Shown: positions 8,733-18,810, counted from the first letter of the stretch. The stretch: 64,000 nt of DNA from Myxococcales bacterium (GCA_016720595.1 JADKKI010000015.1:1-64000), one strand, 5' to 3'. Program-made: numbers and translations. Notes: a model not told the origin generated them from the sequence alone.

Positions 8733-8928
8733 CGCCCACAAGGAGAACCCACCAGTGGACCTCTCGGCAAGGTGCGCGGGCGGCTAACGCAGCGGATGTC
8801 CGGGTGTCCGACGGCCGGCGGACGCCGTGTCCGGGCGGCGGCCAAGTGGGGGCCAGGCGGCGTGTCCAATCGCGGTGTTACGAACGGCCTGGAGCGTGCA
8901 TTGGCGCCACGGTATTCTAGGAGGCGCT
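8733..8928. other. Divergent intergenic region
   Basis: 196 bases between two divergent genes. No hairpin or repeat stands out. The strong AGGAGG at 8919-8924 belongs to the repeat-protein gene starting at 8929. Confidence 0.4.
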
Positions 8929-9315
8929 GTGACCGATTCCGAGCTCACCCATTTCATCTTGCGCGAGATCCGCGATGAGATCCGGGCCGTCAACACGAAC
9001 CTGTCTGCGAAGATCGACGGCACCAACCATCGGCTGGACGAGACCAACCATCGGCTGGACGAGACCAACCATCGGCTGGACGAGACCAACCATCGGCTGG
9101 ACGAGACCAACCAGCGGCTGGAGGTCGTCGAGCACACGGTGAACGACGCGGCGACGCAGATCGTGCCGCTAAAGAGGGGACGCCGCCAAGGCGAACAGCT
9201 GAGCGGCTCGCTCACGAGCCGACGCGGGCCACCAGGGCCTTGGCTCGCTCCACGAACGCCGCCTTGTGGTGGCGATCGAACTCGGTCCAGGTCGAGAACG
9301 TCGTGGGATCGGTGA
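8929..9315 (+). CDS. Small coiled-coil protein with perfect heptad repeats
   Basis: The start is GTG 8929 behind AGGAGG. Residues 1-30 are helical, followed by five tandem copies of a 7-residue unit (consensus DETNHRL, about residues 31-65), one heptad each, giving a continuous coiled coil. After 'VVEHTVNDAATQIV' the sequence turns Arg/Gly/Pro-rich and runs 104 bases antisense into the deformylase gene, which looks like read-through in a wrong frame. The genuine C-terminus has probably been lost by a frameshift near 9165. No function assigned. Confidence 0.6.
   Translation: MTDSELTHFILREIRDEIRAVNTNLSAKIDGTNHRLDETNHRLDETNHRLDETNHRLDETNQRLEVVEHTVNDAATQIVPLKRGRRQGEQLSGSLTSRRGPPGPWLAPRTPPCGGDRTRSRSRTSWDR
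9019..9123. repeat. Five tandem 21-base repeats
   Basis: Units at 9019-9039, 9040-9060, 9061-9081, 9082-9102 and 9103-9123. Units 2-4 are identical; the first and last differ at a few bases. Each unit encodes exactly one heptad, so copy-number change keeps the frame. Confidence 0.95.
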
Positions 9316-9787
9316 CCCGGTCCACGAACACCTTGCCGAGCAGGTGATCGACCTCGTGCTGATAGGTCCCGGCCTTGAGCCCGTGGACGGTTTCGTCGAT
9401 GTCGTTGCCGTGCCGGTCCCAGGCCTTGACGTGGACGTGGACCTGGCGCTGGACCATCGCTCGCAGATTCGGGACCGACAGGCAGCCCTCGTTGTTCTCG
9501 AACAGCTCGTCGCCGACCGGGGTCAGCACGGGGTTGACGAGGATGGTGAGGGGAATCGGCGGCTTGTACGGGTAGCGAGGGTTGTTGCGGACCTCGATCG
9601 CGCAGATCCGGACCGGCTCGTAGACCTGGATCGCGGCCAGGCCGGCGCCGTCGGCGTCCCGCATGGTCTCGATCAGGTCATCGATGAACGCCTGCATCGC
9701 CGGCGAGGCCAGCTGTTCGCGACTTACGTCACGTGCGGTCTGCCGCAGCACCGGGTGCCCGATCTGGGCGATCTTGCGGATGGCCAT
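9212..9787 (-). CDS. def: Peptide deformylase
   Basis: 191 residues. Removes the N-terminal formyl group from nascent proteins in the cytoplasm. All three family motifs are intact: 'GAGLAAIQV' (47-55), 'EGCLS' with metal ligand Cys102, and 'QHEVDH' with ligands His144 and His148 and catalytic Glu145. The length is slightly above the usual 165-180 owing to an insert around 'RNNPRYPYKPPIPL' and a longer C-terminus. ATG start. It is transcribed alone; a repeat-protein reading frame overlaps its 3' end on the other strand. Confidence 0.96.
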   Translation of the reverse strand: MAIRKIAQIGHPVLRQTARDVSREQLASPAMQAFIDDLIETMRDADGAGLAAIQVYEPVRICAIEVRNNPRYPYKPPIPLTILVNPVLTPVGDELFENNEGCLSVPNLRAMVQRQVHVHVKAWDRHGNDIDETVHGLKAGTYQHEVDHLLGKVFVDRVTDPTTFSTWTEFDRHHKAAFVERAKALVARVGS

Positions 9788-9908
9788 GCGGCGACTCTAG
9801 CAGGGCGCGAACGTGGGGTTACAGCCGCCGTGGGTCGCTGCCAGTGACACGAAGGTTTCCCAGCCGCGAACTTTGTGTATAACCGCCTATCTTCACAGAG
9901 GGGTTCCC

Positions 9909-10430
9909 ATGCGTATGTCTCGCCTGTTTGTCCTTTCCATGCTGCTCGGTTCCGCGCTCGTTGCCTGTGGCGACGACGGCGGCAAGACCACGCCCGATGC
10001 CCCGAAGCAGATCGACGCGCCGACGGTCGATGCGCCGCCCGCGCTGACCGGCGGCCTCGGCAAGCTGTGCGGCACCGGCATGCCGATGTGCCCGACCGGC
10101 ACCACCTGCTTCTCCAACGCGGCCGGTAAGGGCTTCTGCAGCCTGGTCTGCCACACCGCGGCCACGTTCATGACGAACGCGCAGAACATGTTCAACTTCC
10201 CGAACCTCGACGCGGATGCGGCGACGTGCGCGGCGCAGCGCGGCGCGGCCGAGGGCGTGCCGGAGTGCTTCCTCCAGACCAACCTCGCGCCCGCGCTGAC
10301 CGGCACGCCGCCGAACACCGCGCCGAACACCACGTACACGTACGACGCGATCTGCGACCTCGACTGCACCAGCTCGGCGTGCCCGACCGGGTTCACCTGC
10401 AGCGCGCAGAAGGTCTGCCTCCCGACGTGA
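9909..10430 (+). CDS. Exported lipoprotein, Cys-rich
   Basis: 173 residues from ATG 9909 behind GAGGGG. A short signal peptide ends in lipobox 'LVAC' (Cys19), followed by 'GDDGGKTTPDAPKQIDAP', the Asp/Pro/Ala-rich linker common to myxobacterial surface lipoproteins. The mature part has about ten cysteines in spaced pairs, with repeated 'CPTGTTC'/'CPTGFTC'-type units at both ends, suggesting a small disulfide-stabilised extracellular module. No enzyme family recognised. It ends one base before the convergent pyrD stop. Confidence 0.75.
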   Translation: MRMSRLFVLSMLLGSALVACGDDGGKTTPDAPKQIDAPTVDAPPALTGGLGKLCGTGMPMCPTGTTCFSNAAGKGFCSLVCHTAATFMTNAQNMFNFPNLDADAATCAAQRGAAEGVPECFLQTNLAPALTGTPPNTAPNTTYTYDAICDLDCTSSACPTGFTCSAQKVCLPT

Positions 10431-10431
10431 T

Positions 10432-11523
10432 CTAAGCGGGCAGGTCCGCGCCGATCGCCTGTTCGATCGTCGCGAGCCCCGCCGCTCGGACCTTGGCTGC
10501 CAGCTCGCGCTGCAGCCGGCGCGGCCACGCGGGCCCGCCATAGATGAAGCCGGTGTAGCCCTGGATCAGGGTGGCGCCGGCGCGGATCCGTTGCCATGCG
10601 TCGTCGGCGGTCTCGATGCCGCCGACGGCGATCAGCAAAACCCGCGTGCCCACGCGTGCCCGCAATCTGCGGAGCACTACGAGCGAGCGCGCCTTGAGGG
10701 GCGCTCCCGAGAGGCCGCCGGCGCCGAGCGCCGTGACGTTGGCCTCTGGCGTGGCGAGGCCGGCGCGCGAGATCGTGGTGTTGGTGGCGATGATCCCGTC
10801 GAGGCCGAGCTCGAGCGCGAGGTCGGCGACGGCGTCGATGTCCTCATCGGCAAGATCGGGCGCGATCTTCACGAACAGTGGGATCTTGCGCAGCGGCGAG
10901 CCGCGATCACACGCCGCGCGCACGCCGGCCAGCAGCGGGCGGAGCTTGTCCACGGCCTGGAGATCGCGGAGGCCCGGCGTGTTCGGCGAGCTGACGTTGA
11001 CCACGAGGTAGTCCGCGAGCGGGGCGAGCCGCTCCGCGCTCGCGGTGAAGTCCGCGAGGGCCTCGGCCTCGGCGACGCGCTTGGTCTTGCCGATGTTGAC
11101 GCCGACCACGCCGCTGCGCTTGCGCACGAGGCGCTGCGCGGCTGCCGCGGCACCATCGTTGTTGAAGCCCATCCGGTTGACGAGCGCGCGATCGCGCGGG
11201 ATCCGGAACAGCCGCGGCTTCGGATTGCCGGGCTGCGCCTCGGCGGTCACGGTGCCGACCTCGACGAAGCCAAACCCGAGCGCGAGCAGGGACTCGACGC
11301 CCTTGGCGTCCTTGTCGAACCCGGCGGCGAGGCCCAGCGGGCCGGGCAGCTCCTTGCCGAACGCGTGGACGCGCAGGGCAGGATCGCGTGGCGCATACCA
11401 CCAGCGGACCAGCGCACCGAGGCCAGGCATCGCCACCAGCGCACGCAGCAGCACGAACGAGACCTTGTGCGTGCCCTCGGCGGGGAGCCGCTGGAGCACG
11501 AGCCAGTAGAACAAGCGGTACAT
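10432..11523 (-). CDS. pyrD: Dihydroorotate dehydrogenase (quinone), class 2
   Basis: 363 residues from the ATG at 11523 ('[10 protein letters not shown]'). Catalyses the fourth step of UMP synthesis, passing electrons to membrane quinone. The N-terminal amphipathic extension is diagnostic of class 2. The FMN barrel shows 'AAGFDKDA', '[15 protein letters not shown]', 'NRMGFNNDG', '[12 protein letters not shown]' with the catalytic Ser of class 2, 'VKIAPDL', 'ATNTTISR' and 'GGIETADDA'. Its start lies 44 bases from the divergent methyltransferase gene. Confidence 0.96.
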   Translation of the reverse strand: MYRLFYWLVLQRLPAEGTHKVSFVLLRALVAMPGLGALVRWWYAPRDPALRVHAFGKELPGPLGLAAGFDKDAKGVESLLALGFGFVEVGTVTAEAQPGNPKPRLFRIPRDRALVNRMGFNNDGAAAAAQRLVRKRSGVVGVNIGKTKRVAEAEALADFTASAERLAPLADYLVVNVSSPNTPGLRDLQAVDKLRPLLAGVRAACDRGSPLRKIPLFVKIAPDLADEDIDAVADLALELGLDGIIATNTTISRAGLATPEANVTALGAGGLSGAPLKARSLVVLRRLRARVGTRVLLIAVGGIETADDAWQRIRAGATLIQGYTGFIYGGPAWPRRLQRELAAKVRAAGLATIEQAIGADLPA

Positions 11524-11567
11524 CGCGCGCGCGCATCCTACCGTGCGCCCCACTGGTATGGTGCCGC

Positions 11568-12542
11568 GTGCCTGACTTCGCGTTCGCGACCTGCCTCCCC
11601 GGCGTGGAGCCCGCGATCAAGCTCGAGATCGAGCTCAACCGGCCCGATCTGAAGTTCGCGTTCTCGCGCCCGGGCCTTCTGACCTTCAAGTCGACCCAGG
11701 AGATCACCCCGGCGGATCCGCCAGGCTCGGTGTTCGCCCGGGTGTGGGGGCGCTCGATCGGCACGGTGGTCGATCCGAGCGCGGTCGCCGCGGAGATCGC
11801 AGCGCTCGGAGCCACCCGCGTGCACGCGTTCAGCCGCGATCTCGAGATCCCGGCCGATGTCGCGCGCTGGCAGGCGATCGGGCCCGGCGGTGCGGCGCAG
11901 GATGGCGAGCTGGTGGCGGATCTGATCGTGCCGCAAGGCGCCGCGACCGAGGAGGCGACGTGGCTCGGCCTGCATCGTCACGATCCGTCACGCCCGCCGC
12001 ATGCCGGCGGGACGTTCGGTGTGGTGGTGCCACCGGATGCACCGTCCCGTGCGTTCGCCAAGATCGAAGAGGCGATCGCGTGGGCGCGGATCCCGATGGC
12101 GGCGGGGCAGGTCGCGCTCGAGATCGGCGCCGCACCCGGCGGTGCGGTGCTCGCCCTGGCGCGCCGTGGCCTCACGGTGTGGGGCGTCGACACCGGGGAG
12201 CTCGCCCCGAACGTGCTCGCCCTGCCGAACGTCCACCACCTCGCGAAGAAGGTCGGCGCCGTCCGCTGGGAGGAGCTCCCACCACGCGTCGACTGGCTGC
12301 TCGTCGACGTCAACCTCGCGCCGCAGGTGGCGCTCCACGAGATCGCGCGCCTGATGCCGAAGCTTCGGCCCACGCTGCGCGGCGCGGTGATCACGCTGAA
12401 GATGAACGACTGGAGCTTCGTCGCCGAGTTGCCGAAGCTGGTCGCCCGGATCCGCGAGCTCGGGCTGCCGGACGTGCGCCTCCGGCACCTCCCTTCCAAC
12501 CGCCGCGAGGTCTGCGCGGTCGCGCTGCCCGGCGTGTCATGA
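11568..12542 (+). CDS. RlmM-like 23S rRNA 2'-O-methyltransferase
   Basis: 324 residues from GTG 11568. The N-terminal part resembles a THUMP-type RNA-binding region. The C-terminal half is an FtsJ/RrmJ-type Rossmann methyltransferase: SAM-binding '[17 protein letters not shown]', 'VDWLLVDVN' with the catalytic Asp, '[10 protein letters not shown]' with the catalytic Lys, and 'RREVCAVAL' with the final Glu, so a K-D-K-E tetrad is plausible. This matches the RlmM family (E. coli C2498 of 23S rRNA). The exact target nucleotide here is inference. Confidence 0.8.
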   Translation: MPDFAFATCLPGVEPAIKLEIELNRPDLKFAFSRPGLLTFKSTQEITPADPPGSVFARVWGRSIGTVVDPSAVAAEIAALGATRVHAFSRDLEIPADVARWQAIGPGGAAQDGELVADLIVPQGAATEEATWLGLHRHDPSRPPHAGGTFGVVVPPDAPSRAFAKIEEAIAWARIPMAAGQVALEIGAAPGGAVLALARRGLTVWGVDTGELAPNVLALPNVHHLAKKVGAVRWEELPPRVDWLLVDVNLAPQVALHEIARLMPKLRPTLRGAVITLKMNDWSFVAELPKLVARIRELGLPDVRLRHLPSNRREVCAVALPGVS

Positions 12543-12549
12543 TCGAGGC

Positions 12550-13824
12550 ATGCGGAGCCGGTTGGTCCCAGCGGTCATCGTCGCGGTCACCATCGCGTTC
12601 GTGTTCTCGATCCTGTCGCTGACCCATCCGGGGCGCGCGGAGGCATGCTCGTGCCAGGGGCCGGGCCCGGCGTGCGCGGAGCTGTTCCTGTCGACGGTGT
12701 TCGTCGGCAAGGTGACCAAGGTCGTGTCGAATCGCGGCTCGGACACCACCACGTTCGAGGTGGTGGAGACGCTGAACAGCACGTTCCCGTTGCCGAAGAC
12801 CGTGACGATCACGCACGGCAACGATGGCAACGTCTGCGGGATCGCGTTCACGCAGGGCAAGACCTACGTCGTCTACAGCGGCGGCACCAGCGCCACGACC
12901 CTCGGGGTCGGCGCATGCACCAATACGCATCGCTACTCGAAGGACGATCCGGACGTGAAGCTCGCGCACGCGAAGGTCACCCGCACGACCGCGCTCGTCG
13001 AAGGGCGCGCCGTGGTCAGCCAGGGCAGCGATTCGAAGCCGCTCGCCGGAGTCGAGGTTCGCGCCGTGGGCACCAAGATCTCGGCCAGGAGCAACGCCGC
13101 GGGCGCGTTCACGCTCGAGGTGCCGCCCGGCGCCTACACCCTCGAGGTGCTCAACCAAGATCTTCGGATCTGGCAGGACCGCAAGGTCCAGTTCAACGTC
13201 CCGAGCCCCGCGGCGTGCGCACACCCGATCGTGATGGTCTCGTACGACGGTCGCGTCGAGGGCACCGTGACCGATACGGCCGGGGCGCCCGTCGTTGGTC
13301 TCGAGGTCCACGCGATCGCCAAGCGCGAGGGCGATCGCCACTGGCGGCTCTCGGCGAAGACCGATGCGACCGGCCACTACCTGATCCACGAGGTCCCGGC
13401 GGGCACGTTCCTCGTCGGGGTCTCGCTCCCGGACTACGGCGGCACCAGCCCGCAGTCCCCGCACCCCACGACCTACTACCCGGGAACACCCAGCCTCGCG
13501 AAGGCGAAGGCGCTCGCCACCAAGCAGGCCGGCCTGGTCGGAAGCATCGACTTCAAGGTCCCTGCGCCCACCAAGGTCGTCACGCTGAGCGGCACGGTCC
13601 GCGGCAAGAGCGGTGCGCCGCTCCCCGGCGTCGGCGTCACGATCATCCCCGCCGGGAGGAATCGCAGCACGGGCGGGAGCACCGATGCGAAGGGGAGCTA
13701 TTCGATGCAGGAGCTGGCAGGCGAGGACGTGGTGATCCGCGCCTGCGCCGGGAGCCCGCAGGTGTGCGTCGAGGACAAGCGCAAGACCACCACGGATGCC
13801 GTGATCGATCTGCAGCTGCCCTGA
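12550..13824 (+). CDS. Secreted protein with NTR/TIMP-like and carboxypeptidase-regulatory-like domains
   Basis: 424 residues. The signal peptide covers residues 1-31 ('VIVAVTIAFVFSIL'), followed directly by 'ACSCQGPG', the Cys-x-Cys start of TIMP/NTR-like domains (about 32-145, with further cysteines). Then come two or three beta-sandwich modules of the carboxypeptidase-D regulatory type, each with a 'GxV...GAPLPGVGV...D..G.Y' pattern (about 155-225, 235-320, 345-424). No protease or glycosidase domain is present, so the role is likely adhesive or structural at the surface. It starts 7 bases after the methyltransferase stop and may be co-transcribed. Confidence 0.75.
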   Translation: MRSRLVPAVIVAVTIAFVFSILSLTHPGRAEACSCQGPGPACAELFLSTVFVGKVTKVVSNRGSDTTTFEVVETLNSTFPLPKTVTITHGNDGNVCGIAFTQGKTYVVYSGGTSATTLGVGACTNTHRYSKDDPDVKLAHAKVTRTTALVEGRAVVSQGSDSKPLAGVEVRAVGTKISARSNAAGAFTLEVPPGAYTLEVLNQDLRIWQDRKVQFNVPSPAACAHPIVMVSYDGRVEGTVTDTAGAPVVGLEVHAIAKREGDRHWRLSAKTDATGHYLIHEVPAGTFLVGVSLPDYGGTSPQSPHPTTYYPGTPSLAKAKALATKQAGLVGSIDFKVPAPTKVVTLSGTVRGKSGAPLPGVGVTIIPAGRNRSTGGSTDAKGSYSMQELAGEDVVIRACAGSPQVCVEDKRKTTTDAVIDLQLP

Positions 13825-13831
13825 GCGCCCG

Positions 13832-16800
13832 CTACCGCGCGAAGCTCATGATCGCGCTCGGCCGGTGCGGCCGGCGCTCGCGATCCTGATAGGCGCGCTC
13901 GAACTCCTCGAGCGTGTACCGCGCGCCGAGCGGCGGCGGCGGATCGATCTGGATGAACGCATTGTCGCGGATCCGGAGGGCGCGGATGCGCGCCAGCGTT
14001 GCATCGGGGTTGGTGGTCCCCTCGGTGCGGCCGAGCATCGCCACGGCGGCATCGAGGGCGCGCGGCGCCACCGGGATGCCGCTCTCGTCCTCGCTGCGGA
14101 ACTCGCACGCCATCAGGGCGACGCGCGCGATGCCCCACGAAGGCGAGGTGATCGCGGACACCAGGGTCTCGAACCGCGCGGCCTCGAGATCGTTGCAGGC
14201 CTGGCGCTCCATCGAGCTCTCGGAGCTCGGGCGGATCGGCGGGGTCTGCTGCGCGACGATCCGGTCCATCGTCTCGATCAGCTCGGCGGCAAGCTCTCCG
14301 TTGGGGCCAAGCTCGGCGGCGGCCTTGGCGTACGGGTGCGCGTCGACGTGACGGCCCTGACCCGCGAGGGCGCGCGCCATCGCGTGGAGGCCCGCGAGCC
14401 GCGCCTCGCGCCCGCCGCCGTCGGCGATCAGCTGGTGCGCGATCTCCTCGCACTCGACGAACTCGCCCAGCCGGTAGAGGCTGGTCGCGAGCGAGATCGC
14501 GAGGCCCGGATCCTTGGCGCCCAGCGCGATCGCCTTCTTGCCGGCCTCGATGGCAACGGCATCATCGTTCGCGCGGCTCGCGGCGGAGGCGAGGGCGCCC
14601 CAATCGTCCGCGGTGCGGAACCGCCGCGAGGCGTAGCGCAGGACGGTGACCGCATCGACATCGCGGCCGGACTCGTAGAGCACGCGCCCGATCAGGCGGG
14701 GGGCATCGATCCGCTCGTGCTGGGACAGCACGCGGATCGCCTCGAGGCCACGACCGGTGCGGCCGAGCGCGACGGCGAGGCTCTGCGCGCGCTTCGCGTT
14801 GCCGGGCTCGACGGCCGAGGCCCAGCGCAGGTGCGCGATCGCCACGTCGAGCCGATCCTCCGAGGCGGCGGCGAGGCCGGATTCGAACGCGGCATCGCCG
14901 TTGATCGGGGTCTGGATCCCGGCGAGGCGCCACTTCGGCGTGAGCTCGGCGATCGCCGGTGAGCGCTCCTTGGCGGTGGCGGCCGTCATCCCGCGGCACG
15001 CGGCCATGAAGCCGTCGATCGGCCGGCCGGAGGCCATGAGGCCGTGCGCCACGCGCAGCCACGGCGCCGCGACGCCGGTCGGGTTCGACAGCGCCGCTAG
15101 CCAGTGGACGTCGAGCTGCGCCTGGGGCGGTGCGGCGGCCGCCGCCGCGGCAGACCACGCGAGCGGTACGCCACCGGCCTCGACGGCGCGGGTGCAGCGC
15201 GCGAACAGCATCGCCGCCGGCTCGTACTGCGAGGGATCCGTCGCGAGATCGTGGGCGAGCCGGAGCTCCCAGCCGATCCGCTCGTCGCCGCGCAGCAGGC
15301 GCTGGACGACGGGCATGCCGCCGATCATGCCCTCGAGGTAGCTGCCATGCTCCGCTTCGAGATCGAGCGCGCGCTCGATCCGCAGGAGCCAGGTGTCGAG
15401 GATCCACTCCTGCGCGCCGCCGAGCCAATCGACCATGCGCAACACCGCCTGGATCGCCTGGGGATCGATCTGGTAGCGCGAGCGGCGCACGAGGTGCAGC
15501 GCCTCGGTCGCGATGTGGCGATACGCGCCGGCGATCGGGGAGGGTGGGCCCGAGGTGGCGACCAGGTAGTGCGCGAGCGAGAGGCCGAGGGCGAGCACGG
15601 CGCCCGCCGCGTGCGCATCGCGATCGCGCGCCGGTGGGACGATCACCGTCCACCACTCCTGGGCGAGCTGATCGGCGGCGCGCAGCGATTCGTCGTCGGG
15701 CCACGCCAGGCGATTGAGGATCTGCGACGAGGTGCCCTGGACCGCGGGGAGGGCGCCGATCAGCTCGGCGATCCACAGCGGATCGATCGCGAGCTTGGTG
15801 CGCTCGCCGAGCGCGCGTCGCACGAGCGGGGTGTCGAGGTTGGGGACGAAGTCGGCGAGGTCGCGCGCCGCCATCTGGGCCAGGCGCAGCGCACCGCGCT
15901 CGAGCCGCCGCTCGATCACGCGCTCCCACTCGCTGGCCGGGCGGATCGCCGCGAGCCGGAACAGGCGGTTGATCTCGGCCTCGAGGCGGCTCTGGCTGCG
16001 TCGCAGCTGGACGATCTGGATCTGATCGAGGGCCTCGTCGAGGTCACCGTTCAGGATCAGCGCCTTCGCCGACGACAGCCGCGCCTTGCCGTCACCGAGC
16101 ACGCCGATCCCGTCGAGCCCGGAGCACTGCCAGAACGCGACCTCGGCCTGTTCCATCCGCCCGGTGGCGACCAGCGCCTCGATCAGCATCCCGGCATCTT
16201 CGTCGTCGGTGATCCGGCCCTTGGTCATGCCCACGATCACGCGGCCCGGATCGCCGCGGTGGTGGCCCTCCCACGCGAAGGCGCGGGCGAGCAGGCCGGC
16301 GTCGGTCTTCCAGTGGGCGATCCGCTTCTGCGCCCAGGCGAAGGCCTCCTGCGTGCCGGGATCATCGGGGAGCCGGGCCATCGCCTCGTCGGCGAGCTCG
16401 ATCGCTTCGGCGATCCGGCCGACATCGAGGTGCGCGAACGCGATCAACAGCGACGCGTGATGCGGTGCCTGCCAGTCATTCGCGGCCAGCTTGCCCGCCG
16501 CCGCGCGGTCGAGGATCTCGCGGCACCGATACTGCGCCTCGGCGAACGCCTGACCAGGGCGGCCGACCTGGCGCAGCCGGCGCACGCAATCGAGATGCGC
16601 GGCCCCCATCTGCGGAGCGGCGACGGTGGCGCGATCTGCCCAGCGATAGCTCTCCTCGCGCCGTGCATCGTCGGCGAGCTGGAGCGAGTAGTTGTGGCAC
16701 GCGTACGGGTTCGCGGGCATCAGGCTCGCGGCGATGCCCTGATGGCGCACGCCCATGTTCTCCAAGACGCGCGTGTCCGCGAACGGCTCGCCCCAGATCG

Positions 16801-17575
16801 AGAGGTGCGGCTTGGCGTACATCGGCGCCTCCTCGACGAGCGGGAGGATCGCGCGGCGATCGGTGTCGCCGGCGAGCAGCCCGGTGACGTACGCGTTGCG
16901 GCGCGCGACCGGGTGCGTGGGATCGCGCCGCAGGATCTCGGCATCGAGGAGCCGCGCCTCGTCACGCGAGAGCTCGGCGAGCACGCGCAGGAACGGGATC
17001 GCGAGCCGCGGCGGCGCGGCGACCAGGCCGCCCGAGAGCTGGGCGAGATCCACGCCTTGCTGGAACATCGCGTCGACCTTGGCGAGCCGTTCGGCCGCGG
17101 TGCGCAGATCGTCGAGCGTGAAGTCGGCGAGCGCGTCCACGGCCGGCAAGCGCCGCGCGGACATCCACTGCGCGATGCACTGCCCGAGCTGCTGGGAGAG
17201 TGCGAGCTCGGGGCTCGACCGCCACTCCTCGATCGGCCCATACGGCCGGCGCGAGCGGAGCGATGGGGCCATCGGCCGCTTGGGATCGAACGACAGCTCG
17301 AACCACAGCACCTCGTGCCGCCGCGAGACGCGGAAGAACCAGTCCACGCTGTCCTCGATCTGCGGGTGGCGTGCATCGAGCAACCGCCCGGCGTCGTCGA
17401 CCAGCCGCTCGTCATCGTGGTCGCCGAGCGTGACCATCCGGTGGCGGACCAGGTGATCGTAGACCAGCAGCGACAGCACGCGCGCGACGTACGGTTTCGC
17501 AGCCTCCAGCTCGGCCGGCACGTGGAGCGTGCTCGCGAGGAAGGTTGCGCGGTGCGGGTACGGCAGCGGCCCCAT
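13832..17575 (-). CDS. Giant TPR-repeat protein
   Basis: 1247 residues from the ATG at 17575 (weak ribosome binding site; GTG 17584 is an alternative). There is no clear signal peptide or membrane segment. The body is rich in tetratricopeptide-type helix pairs (e.g. 'LLIAFAHLDVGRIAEAIELA', 'SAKALILNGDLDEALDQIQI', 'WASAVEPGNAKRAQSLAVA', 'GLAISLATSLYRLGEFVECE'). The first 300 residues are less repetitive. Likely a cytoplasmic scaffold; partners unknown. A 927-codon open frame on the opposite strand is a GC-bias shadow. Confidence 0.75.
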   Translation of the reverse strand: MGPLPYPHRATFLASTLHVPAELEAAKPYVARVLSLLVYDHLVRHRMVTLGDHDDERLVDDAGRLLDARHPQIEDSVDWFFRVSRRHEVLWFELSFDPKRPMAPSLRSRRPYGPIEEWRSSPELALSQQLGQCIAQWMSARRLPAVDALADFTLDDLRTAAERLAKVDAMFQQGVDLAQLSGGLVAAPPRLAIPFLRVLAELSRDEARLLDAEILRRDPTHPVARRNAYVTGLLAGDTDRRAILPLVEEAPMYAKPHLSIWGEPFADTRVLENMGVRHQGIAASLMPANPYACHNYSLQLADDARREESYRWADRATVAAPQMGAAHLDCVRRLRQVGRPGQAFAEAQYRCREILDRAAAGKLAANDWQAPHHASLLIAFAHLDVGRIAEAIELADEAMARLPDDPGTQEAFAWAQKRIAHWKTDAGLLARAFAWEGHHRGDPGRVIVGMTKGRITDDEDAGMLIEALVATGRMEQAEVAFWQCSGLDGIGVLGDGKARLSSAKALILNGDLDEALDQIQIVQLRRSQSRLEAEINRLFRLAAIRPASEWERVIERRLERGALRLAQMAARDLADFVPNLDTPLVRRALGERTKLAIDPLWIAELIGALPAVQGTSSQILNRLAWPDDESLRAADQLAQEWWTVIVPPARDRDAHAAGAVLALGLSLAHYLVATSGPPSPIAGAYRHIATEALHLVRRSRYQIDPQAIQAVLRMVDWLGGAQEWILDTWLLRIERALDLEAEHGSYLEGMIGGMPVVQRLLRGDERIGWELRLAHDLATDPSQYEPAAMLFARCTRAVEAGGVPLAWSAAAAAAAPPQAQLDVHWLAALSNPTGVAAPWLRVAHGLMASGRPIDGFMAACRGMTAATAKERSPAIAELTPKWRLAGIQTPINGDAAFESGLAAASEDRLDVAIAHLRWASAVEPGNAKRAQSLAVALGRTGRGLEAIRVLSQHERIDAPRLIGRVLYESGRDVDAVTVLRYASRRFRTADDWGALASAASRANDDAVAIEAGKKAIALGAKDPGLAISLATSLYRLGEFVECEEIAHQLIADGGGREARLAGLHAMARALAGQGRHVDAHPYAKAAAELGPNGELAAELIETMDRIVAQQTPPIRPSSESSMERQACNDLEAARFETLVSAITSPSWGIARVALMACEFRSEDESGIPVAPRALDAAVAMLGRTEGTTNPDATLARIRALRIRDNAFIQIDPPPPLGARYTLEEFERAYQDRERRPHRPSAIMSFAR

Positions 17576-17625
17576 TGCCCACACAAAGAATACGGCAACC
17601 GCTCCGGCCCCGCTCGGATCGCGGG

Positions 17626-18810
17626 CTATCGAATACCGAGGGTGGCGGCGAGGCGATCGGCGTCGGCCTTGCGCCCGCACGCCGCCACGGCGCGCCACGC
17701 GATGAACAGGTGGGCGCGCAGCGGCGCCGCGAGGAGCGGATCGACCACGCGGCAGGCCTCGGCGGGATCCTTGGCCGCGAGCGCCGCCTCGACGACGAGG
17801 GCCCGCGCTTCGGGCGTGTCACGGTTCGCGAGGTTGGCCTGGGCGAGCGCCAGCGCCCGGATCGGGTCGGCGCCGGCCCCGAGATAGAACCGCGCCGCGT
17901 GGTCCGAGAACGCCTCCGGGAGCGCCGCCAGGTAGCGGTCCCAGGCCTGCTTGGCCTCCGCGGTCTTGCCGCCCAGGGCGAGCAGCTCCGGATGCGGGTT
18001 CTCGGCGAGCGCCGCGGTCACGAGCGCCGTGGGATCCTGGCCGGTGGCCGTCATCGCCCCGGCGAGGTGGACGATCGCCTCGAGGTAGCCGGGCATCCGT
18101 CGATGAGCCTCGGCGAACAGATCGCGGGCGCGCGCCATCTGGCCGGCCTGCTCGTGGAGCCGTCCCCACTGGAAGTACAGCCAGCCGTAGAGCACCGGCG
18201 AGTTGTCGTGGGCCGCGGCCGCCGCCTTCGGGATCAGCGCGATCGCGAGGTCGAGCTTGCCCCGGAGCGCGAGGTTGGCGGCGAGCTGGGTCAGGGTTTC
18301 GGGGCGGACCAGGATCCGCGCGGTGTCCTCGCGGAGCGTCGCCGCGAGCTCCGGGTGCCCGGTGGCCTCGTCGATCGTCGCGGCGAGCTCCTGCCAGTCT
18401 TTCGGCGCGAGCGGCTTGTAGTGCTCGAGTGCCGCGCGCGCGTCCGCGAACCGGTGCACGCGGGACAGCGCCTGCACGCGTGCCTTCCACGCCATCGGCT
18501 CGTCGGGCGCGGCCGCAATCCACACGGCGGTCACGTCGACGGCCTCGGTGAAGTCCTCGAGCGCCTGGGTGATCCCCGCGCGGCCGAGGAGGAGGTTGAC
18601 GAACGACGCGCGATTCGCGAGGTCGGAACGGAGCCGCACCACCTCGCCATCGATCACGCGAAGCTCCGCCGCACCATCCGGGCTCGAAGGGAGCTTCGGA
18701 AGGTCCGACGGAGTCGCCACCGCAGGGGCCGGTGGCGGCGGTGCGGCGTGCTGGTCGTGATCACCGCGGCACCCTGCGAGCAGGGCGACGGCGACGACCA
18801 GCCGCTGCAT
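17626..18810 (-). CDS. TPR-repeat lipoprotein
   Basis: 394 residues from ATG 18810, which overlaps the stop of the upstream DUF4331 C-half gene (TGATG), so translation is coupled. A short signal peptide ends 'LLAGC' (lipobox Cys14), followed by a His/Pro/Ala-rich linker. The rest is TPR-like helices ('PMAWKARVQALSRVHRFADA', 'GWLYFQWGRLHEQAGQMARA', 'LFIAWRAVAACGRKADADRL'). It is the third gene of a DUF4331 operon (20355 to 17626) and probably assembles with those exported proteins. Confidence 0.75.
   Translation of the reverse strand: MQRLVVAVALLAGCRGDHDQHAAPPPPAPAVATPSDLPKLPSSPDGAAELRVIDGEVVRLRSDLANRASFVNLLLGRAGITQALEDFTEAVDVTAVWIAAAPDEPMAWKARVQALSRVHRFADARAALEHYKPLAPKDWQELAATIDEATGHPELAATLREDTARILVRPETLTQLAANLALRGKLDLAIALIPKAAAAAHDNSPVLYGWLYFQWGRLHEQAGQMARARDLFAEAHRRMPGYLEAIVHLAGAMTATGQDPTALVTAALAENPHPELLALGGKTAEAKQAWDRYLAALPEAFSDHAARFYLGAGADPIRALALAQANLANRDTPEARALVVEAALAAKDPAEACRVVDPLLAAPLRAHLFIAWRAVAACGRKADADRLAATLGIR

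Noticed and set aside
9019..9123. Possible CRISPR-like array
   Set aside because: Units are contiguous 21-base repeats without spacers and encode heptads in an open frame.
15104..17887. 927-codon open frame on the plus strand
   Set aside because: Antisense to the TPR gene at 13832-17575. The translation is Arg/Gly/Asp monotony with no family-like sequence, a normal shadow of GC-rich codon bias.
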